Source of the DNA: a virus
IMG/VR virus record: IMGVR_UViG_3300048837_000192
Coordinates: 1-22,189 of that record
Reading direction: 5' to 3' (one strand)
Length of the DNA stretch: 22,189 nt
This document shows, one piece after another, positions 1-8,121 of the stretch (positions within the stretch are counted from its first letter, which is position 1; each line of letters begins with the position of its first letter). A program made the position numbers and the translations under genes. The notes beneath the pieces are model-generated. The model did no database searches and was not told where the DNA came from. It worked only from the letters and a program-made list of their open reading frames with translations.

Positions 1-234
1 GCCGTGACATCCGCCGCCGCGCTCGAACTGCCACAACCCCTTGGCCGGGCCGACCGGCCGCGGCGGGTTGCCCACCAGCTGCCGGCGGTGCACCAGCCGC
101 GATTCCTGCAGGCCGATGGCTATCATCATCACCCGCGCCTCGGGCGTGTCCATGGCGGCCGGCAGCAGGGCCAGCGCAGGGTCGAGCGCGTCGCGCGTGA
201 ACGACTCGATGCGGGGGCGCAGGTCGTCGGTCAC
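1..234 (-). CDS. Endolysin, lytic-transglycosylase-like (3' part missing)
   Basis: Only the first 78 codons are in the window; the gene runs off the left edge. Translating the minus strand from the GTG at 234 gives an open frame to position 1. Around residues 40-46 is the motif IGLQESR, and around residues 62-71 is GPAKGLWQFE. An 'ES' glutamate followed by a GLWQF-type segment is characteristic of lysozyme-like transglycosylases, with Glu44 the likely catalytic acid. Such enzymes cleave the glycan strands of peptidoglycan at lysis. The GTG start overlaps the stop of the upstream membrane-protein gene (GTGA), suggesting translational coupling. The position after the tailspike and beside a membrane protein fits a lysis cassette. 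No signal peptide is seen, so a holin or similar would be needed for export. The C-terminal half cannot be judged. Confidence 0.72.
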   Translation of the reverse strand, partial: MTDDLRPRIESFTRDALDPALALLPAAMDTPEARVMMIAIGLQESRLVHRRQLVGNPPRPVGPAKGLWQFERGGGCHG

Positions 235-524
235 CGCTCGCCCCGCGAGGCCTGCCGCTCGACCAGCCGTTGCGTCCGCTCGTCGATGCGCCGCAGCACG
301 TCCTTGGCGTCGAGCATCTGGCTCTCCAGCGTCGACAGCCGCTCGCTCACGCGGTCACTGGCCCGCGCCGCCTCCAGCGCCGCGATGCGCTGCGCCTGCA
401 GTTCGATGCTGGCCTGCTGACCCCTGGCCCACCAGACCGCGAGGCCGGTTTGCGCGAGGATGGTCCAGATCAGCGCTAGCGGCACGCGACGGTCCAGACT
501 CCAGTGCTTCTCGGTCTGGTCCAT
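231..524 (-). CDS. Small one-pass membrane protein with C-terminal coiled coil (putative lysis-cassette protein)
   Basis: A 97-residue protein. The ATG at 524 is chosen over an upstream in-frame start at 575 because a GGAGG ribosome binding site lies 5 bases before it; the upstream start would overlap the neighbouring gene. Residues 1-13 are polar (MDQTEKHWSLDRR). Residues 14-32 form one hydrophobic segment ending in WW, and residues 35-95 are a charged, heptad-like helix rich in Glu, Arg and Leu. This layout (short N-terminus, one membrane helix, long soluble coiled coil) is often seen beside phage endolysins. It could be a holin, a spanin-like protein or an accessory factor; nothing in the sequence decides between them. 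It overlaps the endolysin start by 4 bases. Confidence 0.7.
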   Translation of the reverse strand: MDQTEKHWSLDRRVPLALIWTILAQTGLAVWWARGQQASIELQAQRIAALEAARASDRVSERLSTLESQMLDAKDVLRRIDERTQRLVERQASRGER

Positions 525-552
525 CAGCGCCTCCAGTGTCGCGCGGCAGGCA

Positions 553-996
553 TCAGCCGCCGCCCGCGGCCGCACGCAGCTCCGCCTGGCGCGCGATGAT
601 GGCCCGCTCGATGACCGACAACGGCGTGCCGTCCTGATGCAGCAGGATCACGTTTCCATCGGCGTCGCGCCGTGGGCTGCCGTCGTCGTGCTGCGCCTGC
701 TTGGTGATGATGCTGGGCAGGTCGTTCGGGCCAGCCGCGGCAATGCGCGCGAGCTCGGCCTGCATGGCGTCGTCGGGCGGCGGGTCTGCCGTCGGCGACT
801 GCGCGGGGGCGGCCGGCGCAGGCTCGGCCGCGCGCTGCTTGGCCTGCTGGATCGCCTGCTGAAGCTGCGCCGCCTGCTGCTGCAGCTCGCGGTGACGGTA
901 GCGCCCGATTTCGGCATTGGCCGCCAGCAGCTCGGCCTGCAGCCGCGCCACCTGCAGTTGCAGGGTCAGGACTTCGACGGATGGGGTGTTGCTCAT
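553..996 (-). CDS. Coiled-coil protein of unknown function downstream of the tailspike
   Basis: A 147-residue protein. The ATG at 996 overlaps the tailspike stop as ATGA, which decides the start over an in-frame upstream extension. Residues 1-55 form a strong coiled coil rich in Leu, Gln and Ala. Residues 57-76 are a Pro/Ala linker. The C-terminal part has a DADGNVILLHQDG stretch resembling a short beta-hairpin, then a helix. I do not recognise the family. The position between the tailspike and the lysis genes leaves two options: a virion-associated tail protein or an early-acting lysis accessory. Nothing indicates a membrane segment or enzyme active site. Confidence 0.65.
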   Translation of the reverse strand: MSNTPSVEVLTLQLQVARLQAELLAANAEIGRYRHRELQQQAAQLQQAIQQAKQRAAEPAPAAPAQSPTADPPPDDAMQAELARIAAAGPNDLPSIITKQAQHDDGSPRRDADGNVILLHQDGTPLSVIERAIIARQAELRAAAGGG

Positions 997-3137
997 ACGA
1001 CCATCTGCTCCACGGGGATGGCGAAGATCGCGTTGCCGTCGATCTCGATCAGGATGTGCCCGACGCGCGTGCCTGGCGTGCCGCTCAGGGTCCACGCCGG
1101 GAAGGCGCCGGTGTAGAACCGCAGCAGCGCATTCACGCCGCCGCCGGTCTCGAAGTCCATCGCATAGGCCGCCGTCGCGGTGTTGCTCTGCCGGATCAGC
1201 GCGCCGTCGACGTTCGCGCGGAAGTCGATGCCGTTGGTCAACTTGGCAAGGGCCTTGTCCTCGCCCTGCGGGGCAATCTCGAAGGCAGACCGCGCCACGA
1301 ACTGGGCACCGCCGCTGTTCGCCTTGCCCAGCACCAGCTGCGTGCCCACGCGCGAGGCGGCCCCGGTCGACCCGTTGCCGAACAGGTCCAGTTCAAGCGC
1401 GCACAGGATGCCCGCTCCGCTGTCGCCGCTGAAGTCCTGGGCCTCCAGCACACCCGCGAAGCTGTTGCCGTCCGTGGCGTACTTGTACGCCTGGCCGTAC
1501 AGCGTGACGTTCTCCGCCTCGTCGCCCGCGTAGTTGGAATTGCGCGCGATCAGGCTCCACTCAAATGCGGTCGTCGTCGCGCTGGCCTTGTGGTCGATGA
1601 TGAACGGACTGCGCACCGACCCCAGGCCGCCAGCCGGCGACGTGCGCGCGATGCGGGTGGTGTCGTAGGTCGGCACGAGGATGGCCGGATCACCGGTGGC
1701 GCCAGCGTCGAAGGTGTGCGAGCCGGTCCAGTCGTAGTCAGCCGCCTCGTCGACCGTGCCAGGGCTGCCGCCCAGCTCGTTGGTGATGCTCGGCACCTCG
1801 GCCGCGTCTTCGTAGAGCGAGCCCGTCCAGCCGACTTGCACCGACCCGCCGCCGCTGGTGCCGGTCTGCACGTACTTGCGCGCGCTGTCGGCGGTGTAGG
1901 TGTTGAAGCTCTTGTGGCCGCAGCCGATCAGCGTGATCTTGTTCGCCGCCGTCGAGGCCAGCGAGTCGCCGTAGACGTTGTGCTTCGTGTGGGTGGTGCT
2001 GTCGATGCGGTTGAAGCTGCAGCCGGTCAGCACATGCGACGCGCCGGACGACCCTGACGCGCTGATGAAGACGTCAGCCCATCCAGCGTTGTGTTCGAAG
2101 TAGGTGCCGGACATGATCAGGCCGACAGACCCCTCGCCGCCAGCGCTCGTGACCTTCAGGCCAAAGCTGCCCGTGTCGTAGGTGGCCAGTGCGTCGCGCC
2201 CGTTGCCCTCGAAGGTGCCGCCATGGATGTTGAGCGTCGCCGGCTCGTCGAACTCCGCCCCGAACGTCGTGTTTCCTGCCCACACGCACGACGTGAAGGT
2301 CAGCGCGTTGGGGTGCGCCGAATTGCTGCGGAAGGCACGCATGCCCTCGTTTGCGAACATGAAGTAGCAATTCGAAAACATGGCCACCACAACGTCGGAG
2401 ATCGTCGTCCCCACGTCGCCGCCCGAGAAGAAGCAGTTCTCGACCGAGAAGTAAGCCATGTTGTCGAACGACACGATGCCGCCCGTCTTGTCGGCCTTCT
2501 CGAATGTCAGCCCGCGGATGAACTGCTGCGAGACCACACCGTTGCCGGTGCTTCCAATCATCGTCAGCATCGTGTAGTTTCCGGCCGCGCCGCTGATGCG
2601 CACCGAAGCCATGCCGTCGCCCAGAAGCGATGCTTTGGGGGCGAAGTAGTCCTCCAGCCCTGGCCCCACGCCGGCCACGCTGTTGTCGATCAGCAAGCCG
2701 GTGCTGATGAGGTAGTCGCCGCGCGGGAAGTACACCACCCCGCCGCGCGGGTTCGCGGCGTTGATTGCCGCCTGAATGGCCGCGGTGTCGTCGGCAACGC
2801 CATCGCCGACAGCGCCGTAGTCCATGACGTTGAACCACAGGCCGTCCCTGGCCACGCCGCGCGGCTGGTAGAAGATCAGCTGCCCGGCCGCGTCGCGCAC
2901 GTTCAGGCTGAACGGGTCCAGCGCGAACAGCTCGGCCGGCGTGCCGTTGCGCACCGCGTAGCCGGCCTTGGTGCGGATGGGCTGGTCGGCCGGCTGCGTG
3001 CCGGCGCGGTCCCAGTACATCGTGATCGGCGCCGTCTCGGGGTTCTGCCCGGCCTGGCCGAAGTAGAGGTAGCCGCCGTCCAGCGGCCGGCCGGCCTTGT
3101 CGGCGTAGATCGGGTAGGGGGAGAGGGTGGTCAGCAT
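993..3137 (-). CDS. Tailspike with P22-type head-binding domain and pectate-lyase-like beta-helix
   Basis: A 714-residue protein, slightly longer than P22 gp9 (about 667). Residues 1-94 resemble the P22 tailspike head-binding domain: IYADKAGRPLDGGYLYFG early, then a PI..KAGY.V.NGTPAE region and a RDAAGQLIFY strand. From about residue 102 the motif DYGAVGDGVADDTAAIQAAI, followed by GGVVYFPRGDYLIS, marks the start of a parallel beta-helix of the pectate-lyase-3 type. This is typical of phage depolymerase tailspikes that bind and usually cut surface polysaccharide. The rest is rich in Gly, Ser, Thr and Asn, as expected of a beta-helix with a C-terminal trimerisation region. Catalytic residues cannot be assigned by eye. 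It is the last large virion gene, as in P22, starting 11 bases after the gp16-like stop and overlapping the next gene as ATGA. It probably sets host-surface specificity. Confidence 0.9.
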   Translation of the reverse strand: MLTTLSPYPIYADKAGRPLDGGYLYFGQAGQNPETAPITMYWDRAGTQPADQPIRTKAGYAVRNGTPAELFALDPFSLNVRDAAGQLIFYQPRGVARDGLWFNVMDYGAVGDGVADDTAAIQAAINAANPRGGVVYFPRGDYLISTGLLIDNSVAGVGPGLEDYFAPKASLLGDGMASVRISGAAGNYTMLTMIGSTGNGVVSQQFIRGLTFEKADKTGGIVSFDNMAYFSVENCFFSGGDVGTTISDVVVAMFSNCYFMFANEGMRAFRSNSAHPNALTFTSCVWAGNTTFGAEFDEPATLNIHGGTFEGNGRDALATYDTGSFGLKVTSAGGEGSVGLIMSGTYFEHNAGWADVFISASGSSGASHVLTGCSFNRIDSTTHTKHNVYGDSLASTAANKITLIGCGHKSFNTYTADSARKYVQTGTSGGGSVQVGWTGSLYEDAAEVPSITNELGGSPGTVDEAADYDWTGSHTFDAGATGDPAILVPTYDTTRIARTSPAGGLGSVRSPFIIDHKASATTTAFEWSLIARNSNYAGDEAENVTLYGQAYKYATDGNSFAGVLEAQDFSGDSGAGILCALELDLFGNGSTGAASRVGTQLVLGKANSGGAQFVARSAFEIAPQGEDKALAKLTNGIDFRANVDGALIRQSNTATAAYAMDFETGGGVNALLRFYTGAFPAWTLSGTPGTRVGHILIEIDGNAIFAIPVEQMVV

Positions 3138-3148
3138 CGCGCGTGGCC

Positions 3149-5386
3149 TCAGTAGGTGGCAGCGGGCGCCGGCAACAGCATCGGCCGGTCATCGCTTCGT
3201 GATTGCATGGCCGGCACCTGGGCGGCCGGCGCGAGCGTCTGGGCGATCCAGGCTTCGCGCTGCGCGGCGGTTGCCGATGGCACGCCGATGTGGCGCATCA
3301 GGCGCACCATCTCCGGGGCCTTGGCCAGTGCCTTGATGGCGGCGCGCTGCTGCTCCGGCTTCTTCGCCCGCAGCAGCCGCTCGAACTCCGGCGAGACAAG
3401 CAGCTTGTCTACGGCTCGGATCGCTTCTGGCTTCGCGCCTTTCGTGAGAGCAGACGCGATGGCACCGCCAACACCAGGCCCAAGTACGCTGCCCACAGCA
3501 GTGCCCACAGTCGCACCAACCGCACCGCGACGCGCCGCGTCATACAGGCGACCAGCCAACGTATCAGGGTCACTGAACTGCTCCCGGGCGGCCTGGATGC
3601 GGCCGGTGGTGATCCGCTCGCGCGAGGCCGCATTGACGGCCTTGCTGACCCGGTACAGGTCACTGAGCTGCTTGCGCGATTCTGCCGGCAGATTCGACAT
3701 GACGGCCGAGTACGCCTGCTTGTTCTTCAGCAGTCCTTCGTACCACTTTTCATAGCGCACGAAGCTGACCGGGCCACGGGTCTCCGCGGTTCGGAAGGCC
3801 GTCAGCAGGCCGGCCGCCGTCACCTCGGTGCGCATCGAAGCCGGCACCGCGGCCAGGATGCGGCCCAGCTTGTCGGCGTCGCCCTTGGCCAGCGCTGCGG
3901 TCGCGGTCGACAGCGGCGATGCCAGGCTCTTGTCGATCTCGCGGCCGAACAGCGCCACCATGTCGTCCTCGACGCCCTTGCGCATGCGCGAGGCGTACTG
4001 CGCGGCGAGGTAGTTCCACCGCTGGCCGGACGCATCGGCCACCCGCAGCTGATCGTCGGAGAGCAGGCCGTAATACTTCTTCGCCAGCCCCACGTCGGCA
4101 TCCGCGAACGGGCCGCCGCGGGCCGTCACCGCGCCCACGTCGCGGCGCACATCGTCGAGCAGCGCATACGTTGGCTGGCGGCCGTCCTCACCCGGCGTCA
4201 GGCGGCGCATGATCTCGCGTTCCATGGCCGACAGGTTCTCGGCCCCGCCAAGCTCGTCAGCGCGGCGCCGCAGGAAGGCCAGAGCGCCTTCGGCAGGGGC
4301 CGGCGTGGTCGGCGGAAGACCGGCCTTGACCTTGCCGTACAGCGTCTTCTCCATGGCCGCCAGGTCGTCGATGCGGCCGAGCTGCGCGCGCTTCACGCCC
4401 TCGGAAATCGCGCTGACGTCGGCGCCGCCGATGTCGTCGACGATCTTCGATGCGCGCTCGGCCACCTTCGTCAGCCCGGCGATTTCCGCCGTGCGGGCCT
4501 CGCTGCCCGGGATGGACTTGACTGCCTGGGCCAGCTCGCGGAACGCCTGATTCGTCGTCACGTGGTCGGGCTGCAGGTACTCGCGGATGCCGAGCCGGTC
4601 GGCGGCTGCGACGACCTTGGGGTCCGGCGCGGCTGCCTGGGCCAGCGTCGCCTGCGCCTTTGGAGACTCGGCCACCGCAGCGCGGCGCGCGGTCTGCGTC
4701 AACGCCGTGAGCGACTGCGCGGCGGCCGGCGCCGCAGCCTGGGCAACCGGCGCCGCGGCAGCAGCCGCAGGCTGTTGGGTGGCCGGCGCCGCACCGCGCG
4801 CCAGCGTGCTGTCGATGGTCGATGCGACCAGCGGCGCCGCGGTCTGCCGCGCCGCAGTGGCGCCGCGCGCCAGCGTGGCCATCTCGCCCGTCAGCGGCGC
4901 GACGGGCAGCATCTGCTGCATAACCCGGCCAACGGTCGCCGCCTGCTCCTGGCCCTGCTCGGTGCGCGGCGCATACGTCAGCGCCTGCGCGCCCTGGGCG
5001 GCCGACTGCTCGACGAGGTTGGCCACCTCGCGCGTTCCGATATTTCCGCTCAGGATGCCTTCTGCGATACCCTTGACTGCGCCGTAAGCCATCCCGGCGG
5101 TTCCGCCAACCGCCCCGGTGGCCACGTTCAGCGCGGCCTCTCCAGTGCCGACCGCGCGCTGCGCCAGCGTGGGCTGCGGCTGGGCCTGCGCCACGGCCAC
5201 CCGGGCGGCCTCGCCCTCCTGGCCGGGGATGGCCGCCGCGCGCCCGCCGTCGATGTGCACCAGCTTTCGGCCGGCGAACTCGCGGTCGGCGCGCTCCTGC
5301 ACCTCGCGCGGCGTGGCGTCGTCGGGCACGCCGTCGTAGACGTGCTGCGAGCCATCGGCGAAGGTCAGCGTGACGCGGCGGGCCAT
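3149..5386 (-). CDS. Large DNA ejection protein, P22 gp16-like by position
   Basis: A 745-residue protein. The ATG at 5386 is chosen because it follows the previous stop by 4 bases with a GGTGA ribosome binding site; an in-frame upstream extension (to 5413) would overlap the previous gene. Residues 4-47 form a small beta-rich domain (TLTFADGSQHVYDGVP, then DATPREVQERA) that I recognise as a recurrent N-terminus of phage injection proteins. Residues 90-115 are Gly/Ala-rich and could insert in membrane. Residues 200-225 are Ala/Pro/Gln low complexity. The middle is long and helical, and residues 621-651 form a second Gly-rich hydrophobic stretch. P22 gp16 is packaged in the head and ejected to carry DNA across the inner membrane. 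The last place in the 7-20-16 order, just before the tailspike, supports the same role. Similarity to gp16 itself is by context and architecture only. Confidence 0.8.
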   Translation of the reverse strand: MARRVTLTFADGSQHVYDGVPDDATPREVQERADREFAGRKLVHIDGGRAAAIPGQEGEAARVAVAQAQPQPTLAQRAVGTGEAALNVATGAVGGTAGMAYGAVKGIAEGILSGNIGTREVANLVEQSAAQGAQALTYAPRTEQGQEQAATVGRVMQQMLPVAPLTGEMATLARGATAARQTAAPLVASTIDSTLARGAAPATQQPAAAAAAPVAQAAAPAAAQSLTALTQTARRAAVAESPKAQATLAQAAAPDPKVVAAADRLGIREYLQPDHVTTNQAFRELAQAVKSIPGSEARTAEIAGLTKVAERASKIVDDIGGADVSAISEGVKRAQLGRIDDLAAMEKTLYGKVKAGLPPTTPAPAEGALAFLRRRADELGGAENLSAMEREIMRRLTPGEDGRQPTYALLDDVRRDVGAVTARGGPFADADVGLAKKYYGLLSDDQLRVADASGQRWNYLAAQYASRMRKGVEDDMVALFGREIDKSLASPLSTATAALAKGDADKLGRILAAVPASMRTEVTAAGLLTAFRTAETRGPVSFVRYEKWYEGLLKNKQAYSAVMSNLPAESRKQLSDLYRVSKAVNAASRERITTGRIQAAREQFSDPDTLAGRLYDAARRGAVGATVGTAVGSVLGPGVGGAIASALTKGAKPEAIRAVDKLLVSPEFERLLRAKKPEQQRAAIKALAKAPEMVRLMRHIGVPSATAAQREAWIAQTLAPAAQVPAMQSRSDDRPMLLPAPAATY

Positions 5387-5390
5387 CGGA

Positions 5391-6740
5391 TCACCAGCCG
5401 CTGACGGTGACATTGCCGGCCGGCGCGGTCGGCTTGGCCGGGGTGTCGGGCTTGCCCAGCGTGACGCCGGTGCTGCGCTCGATGTTCTTGCGGCCCTTCA
5501 GCAGCAGGCGCGCGGCTTCGTCGAGGTTGGCGCGGAACTGCTTGGGAGACTGCGCGCGCTTGAAGTTCTGCAGCGCGCTCTGCAGCTTGTCGCCCTCGGC
5601 GTTGGACAGCGCGCCCATGCCCTTGATGTTCGGGATCTGCGACAGGAATGCCTGAGAGCCCAGCGTCTCGATCAGCATCTCGGCATCGGCGGCTTCGCCC
5701 GTCATCCCCGGCAGCCGGCCGGCGACGACACCGAGGATGCTGTCAAGACTGCCGTTGTTCTTGATGCGCTCGATCGTGTTCAGCATGTTGTCGATGGCCG
5801 CCCCGCCGGACTCGGCCTGCGCCACCTTCTCGCGTACCGCCGCGTCGCGCTTCTGCACGACATCCTCGACCTTCAGCTGCAGCTCCTTCAGCTTCAGATC
5901 GTTGCCCTCGCGCGAGGTCTGCGCGTTCATGGCCGCGATGCGGGCATTCATGCGCGCGATCTCGGTATCGGCGGCCATCTTCTGGATCTGCGCGGCGTTG
6001 AGCTTCAGGTCGGCCACGGCCTGCGACTCGGCGAACTTCGCCGCGACGGCCGCCTTCTGCGCGTCGGCCTGCTTCTTCCCGAGGTCGGCCACCGCGGTCG
6101 GCTCGGCGAAACGGGCCGTCACCTCGGCGGTCGTCGCCTTGGCATTGGCTTCGCGCACCGCCGGCCCTTGCAGCTCCGCCGCCCTGCCCTCGGCGCCCAG
6201 CTTCGTGAACGTCTCGGCGAACTTGTCCGGGTCCATGACGCTGGAAAGCATCAGCGCGCCCAGGTGCCGCGCCTGGTCGGGCTGCGCCTTGATCATGTCG
6301 GCCCACATCTCGTGGGGCTTGGCGCCTTCCTCGTTGCCGCTGGCGCGCATGGCCTCCGCGCGCTCGCGCATGACCTTCTCGGCGATGTCGGGGCGGCCCG
6401 AGGACAGCGCGGCGTAGCTGCGCGTCATCATGTCCAGCACGCCGGCCTGACGGTCCTTGCTGACCATCTCCCACGACTGCTTGAACTGATCCTTCAGCCC
6501 GGGGTAGCGCATCGTCAGCGCGGCATAGTCCCGCGCGCTGGCGTTGGGGTTGCTGGCCAGCGCCGCGACCTCCTGCTGCATCTGGATCTGCGCCAGCCGT
6601 GCGCGCTCCTGCTCGACGAGCTTGGCCTGCAGCGCGGCCTGCTGCTGCTGGTCGTCTCGGATCGCGGCGCCGGCCTGGTAGCCCTGCAGCGCGGCCTGGA
6701 TGGGCTGCTGCACCTGCGCCATGTAGTTGATCGGTTGCAT
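5391..6740 (-). CDS. DNA ejection protein, P22 gp20-like by position
   Basis: A 449-residue protein, close to P22 gp20 (about 471). The ATG at 6740 is 2 bases after the previous stop. Residues 1-60 are Gln/Ala-rich and helical. Residues 195-315 form a long coiled coil containing a near-duplicated segment: residues 210-233 (FAEPTAVADLGKKQ...) and 235-258 (FAESQAVADLKLN...). Residues 318-425 form a compact helical domain with LPGMTGEA and GALSNAEGDKLQSAL motifs, which I recognise from phage ejection or injection proteins. Such proteins are stored in the head and released ahead of the genome to build a conduit through the envelope. It sits between the gp7-like and gp16-like genes, matching P22 order. 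No signal peptide or membrane helix is obvious. Confidence 0.8.
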   Translation of the reverse strand: MQPINYMAQVQQPIQAALQGYQAGAAIRDDQQQQAALQAKLVEQERARLAQIQMQQEVAALASNPNASARDYAALTMRYPGLKDQFKQSWEMVSKDRQAGVLDMMTRSYAALSSGRPDIAEKVMRERAEAMRASGNEEGAKPHEMWADMIKAQPDQARHLGALMLSSVMDPDKFAETFTKLGAEGRAAELQGPAVREANAKATTAEVTARFAEPTAVADLGKKQADAQKAAVAAKFAESQAVADLKLNAAQIQKMAADTEIARMNARIAAMNAQTSREGNDLKLKELQLKVEDVVQKRDAAVREKVAQAESGGAAIDNMLNTIERIKNNGSLDSILGVVAGRLPGMTGEAADAEMLIETLGSQAFLSQIPNIKGMGALSNAEGDKLQSALQNFKRAQSPKQFRANLDEAARLLLKGRKNIERSTGVTLGKPDTPAKPTAPAGNVTVSGW

Positions 6741-6742
6741 GG

Positions 6743-8014
6743 TCAGAAGCCCCCGCGCGTGGCCGGTGCAATGGGTGGCGTGCCGCCCGGCGATGCGCCG
6801 CCGAGGCCCGAGTACATGCCCGCCAGTTGCGCCAGCGCCGCCGCGTAGCCGGTGTTCGTGGCGCCCTGCGCCAGCGCGCCGCCAGCCTGCGATGCGCCGA
6901 TCTGGCCCAGCAGCTGCGTCACGTTGTTGCCGGTCGTCAGCCCGGCATTGCCCGTGCCGGCTGCCGCGTTCTGGCCGATGCTGGTCAGCCCGCCCAGGCG
7001 GCCGTACTGCTGCTCGATGAGCTGCGCCAGCACTTGCGGCCGGAAGGTCGCCAGCGCGCCCTGCGTGTTGCCGCCTCGAAGACCGCCCGTGGCCGATGCG
7101 TTCTGCAGGATGGCCGTTTCGCCCTGCTGCACCAGCGCGGCCATCTGTGGCGAGCCCTCGAGCGCCGCGATCGCCGCGCGCTGCGCGTCGGTGCCGTTCA
7201 GGCCCGCCAGGTCAGCCTGGCCGCCGAGTGCCCGGGTGCCGGCCTGCGCGTAGGGGGCCAGCAGTTGCTGCACGAGGTCGAACTGCCGGCGCTGCTCGTC
7301 GATGCCGGACTGCGCGGCCTGCTGCTGCGCGGCCGATGCGTTCTCGGCCGCCTGGCCCTGAGCGAAGGTGCCGTAGAGCTGCGACGCGGCGCTGATCCAC
7401 GGAAACGCCTGCTGCATGGCGGTCATGGTGCTGGCGCCTCCTGCGGTTGCCCCTGCGCCGCCGGCGGCTGCGGCACCGCCCGCCGCTGCAGTCATCGTGC
7501 CCGGGGCCATCGCGCCGGGGACCATGGCCGCGATTTCGGCCTGCGTCAGCCCGGCGGCCTGCAGCGCGGCCACCTGCTCGGCGGTGGTCATGGCGGCGCC
7601 GGTCGCAGCCCCTGCGCCGCCGGCGGTGTTGGCCATGGCCAGGTTCCCACCCAGCGCGCCGCCGAACATCAGCGCCGCGGTGTTGAACTGACGGCCGCCG
7701 CCGTCCTGGGCTTCGAAGGTGCCCAGGTAGTTGCCGTCCATGTCCCAGCGGTCGGCCAGGCCGCCGCCGGTATTCGGCCGCAGGAGGGTGATGAAGCGCT
7801 GATCGAGCGCCGGGTCGGCGACCGTGGCGCCGCTGTCGCTCATGTTGTCGGCCATCCGCTGGCCGAGGTATTCATGGACCATGAACCCGTTCGGGTCGTC
7901 GGTCTTCAGGCGCGGGTCATACCAGACGCGCCCCGGGCCGGATGCGACGCCCTGGCCGCTGCGAAGGGCCAGGATCTGCTGCAGCTGCTCCGGCGTGAGA
8001 TTCGGGACCGCCAT
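6743..8014 (-). CDS. DNA ejection/transfer protein, P22 gp7-like by position
   Basis: A 423-residue protein, much longer than P22 gp7 (about 229). The frame could start at a GTG (8023), but the ATG at 8014 is preferred: a GGTGG stretch sits 5 bases upstream of it, whereas nothing resembling a ribosome binding site precedes the GTG. Residues 1-125 contain WYDPRLKTDDPNGFMVHEYL and a WDMDGNYLGTFE strand. Residues 128-195 are Ala/Gly low complexity. Residues 200-423 are helical, with QLLAPYAQAGTRAL, a GLNGTDAQRAAI segment, and QNASATGGLRGGN followed by LIEQQYGRLGGL. I recognise this C-terminal half as the DNA transfer-protein type common in podoviruses. It is first of three consecutive ejection genes and is preceded by a 107-base gap, the largest between genes outside the capsid module. 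Confidence 0.78.
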   Translation of the reverse strand: MAVPNLTPEQLQQILALRSGQGVASGPGRVWYDPRLKTDDPNGFMVHEYLGQRMADNMSDSGATVADPALDQRFITLLRPNTGGGLADRWDMDGNYLGTFEAQDGGGRQFNTAALMFGGALGGNLAMANTAGGAGAATGAAMTTAEQVAALQAAGLTQAEIAAMVPGAMAPGTMTAAAGGAAAAGGAGATAGGASTMTAMQQAFPWISAASQLYGTFAQGQAAENASAAQQQAAQSGIDEQRRQFDLVQQLLAPYAQAGTRALGGQADLAGLNGTDAQRAAIAALEGSPQMAALVQQGETAILQNASATGGLRGGNTQGALATFRPQVLAQLIEQQYGRLGGLTSIGQNAAAGTGNAGLTTGNNVTQLLGQIGASQAGGALAQGATNTGYAAALAQLAGMYSGLGGASPGGTPPIAPATRGGF

Positions 8015-8067
8015 GCTCTCCACCCGTGTGGGTTGCGAGCTGCTGGCGGCTCAACGGTCTCAGCGGG

Positions 8068-8101
8068 CCGGGCATGTCGCCCGGTCGGTGCGCGGATTGT
8101 A
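8068..8101 (-). promoter_or_regulatory. Hairpin and possible -10 element upstream of the ejection genes
   Basis: The gap between the 218-residue protein gene and the gp7-like gene contains, on the minus strand, TACAAT (8101-8096), a 5/6 match to the sigma70 -10 box. A perfect 6-bp stem-loop, CCGGGC-GACAT-GCCCGG (8084-8068), follows about 12 bases later. No convincing -35 hexamer is found 16-18 bases upstream, where the sequence is pure GC. The hairpin has no U-tract, so it is not an intrinsic terminator. It may mark a weak start for the ejection genes or act as an mRNA processing or stabilising stem. Confidence 0.28.
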
Positions 8102-8121
8102 GGGGCGGCCCGCGCGCCGCG

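Noticed and set aside
3203-5404. Very long plus-strand open frame (over 700 codons), with other long plus-strand frames at 981-2057, 5370-6848, 9430-10647 and 17977-19566
   Set aside because: These lie antisense to well-supported minus-strand virion genes, have Arg/Ala/Gly/His-rich translations without recognisable motifs, and are expected in very GC-rich coding DNA, where stop codons are rare in all frames.
8015-8023. GTG start three codons upstream for the gp7-like gene
   Set aside because: No ribosome binding site precedes the GTG, while GGTGG is suitably placed for the internal ATG at 8014.
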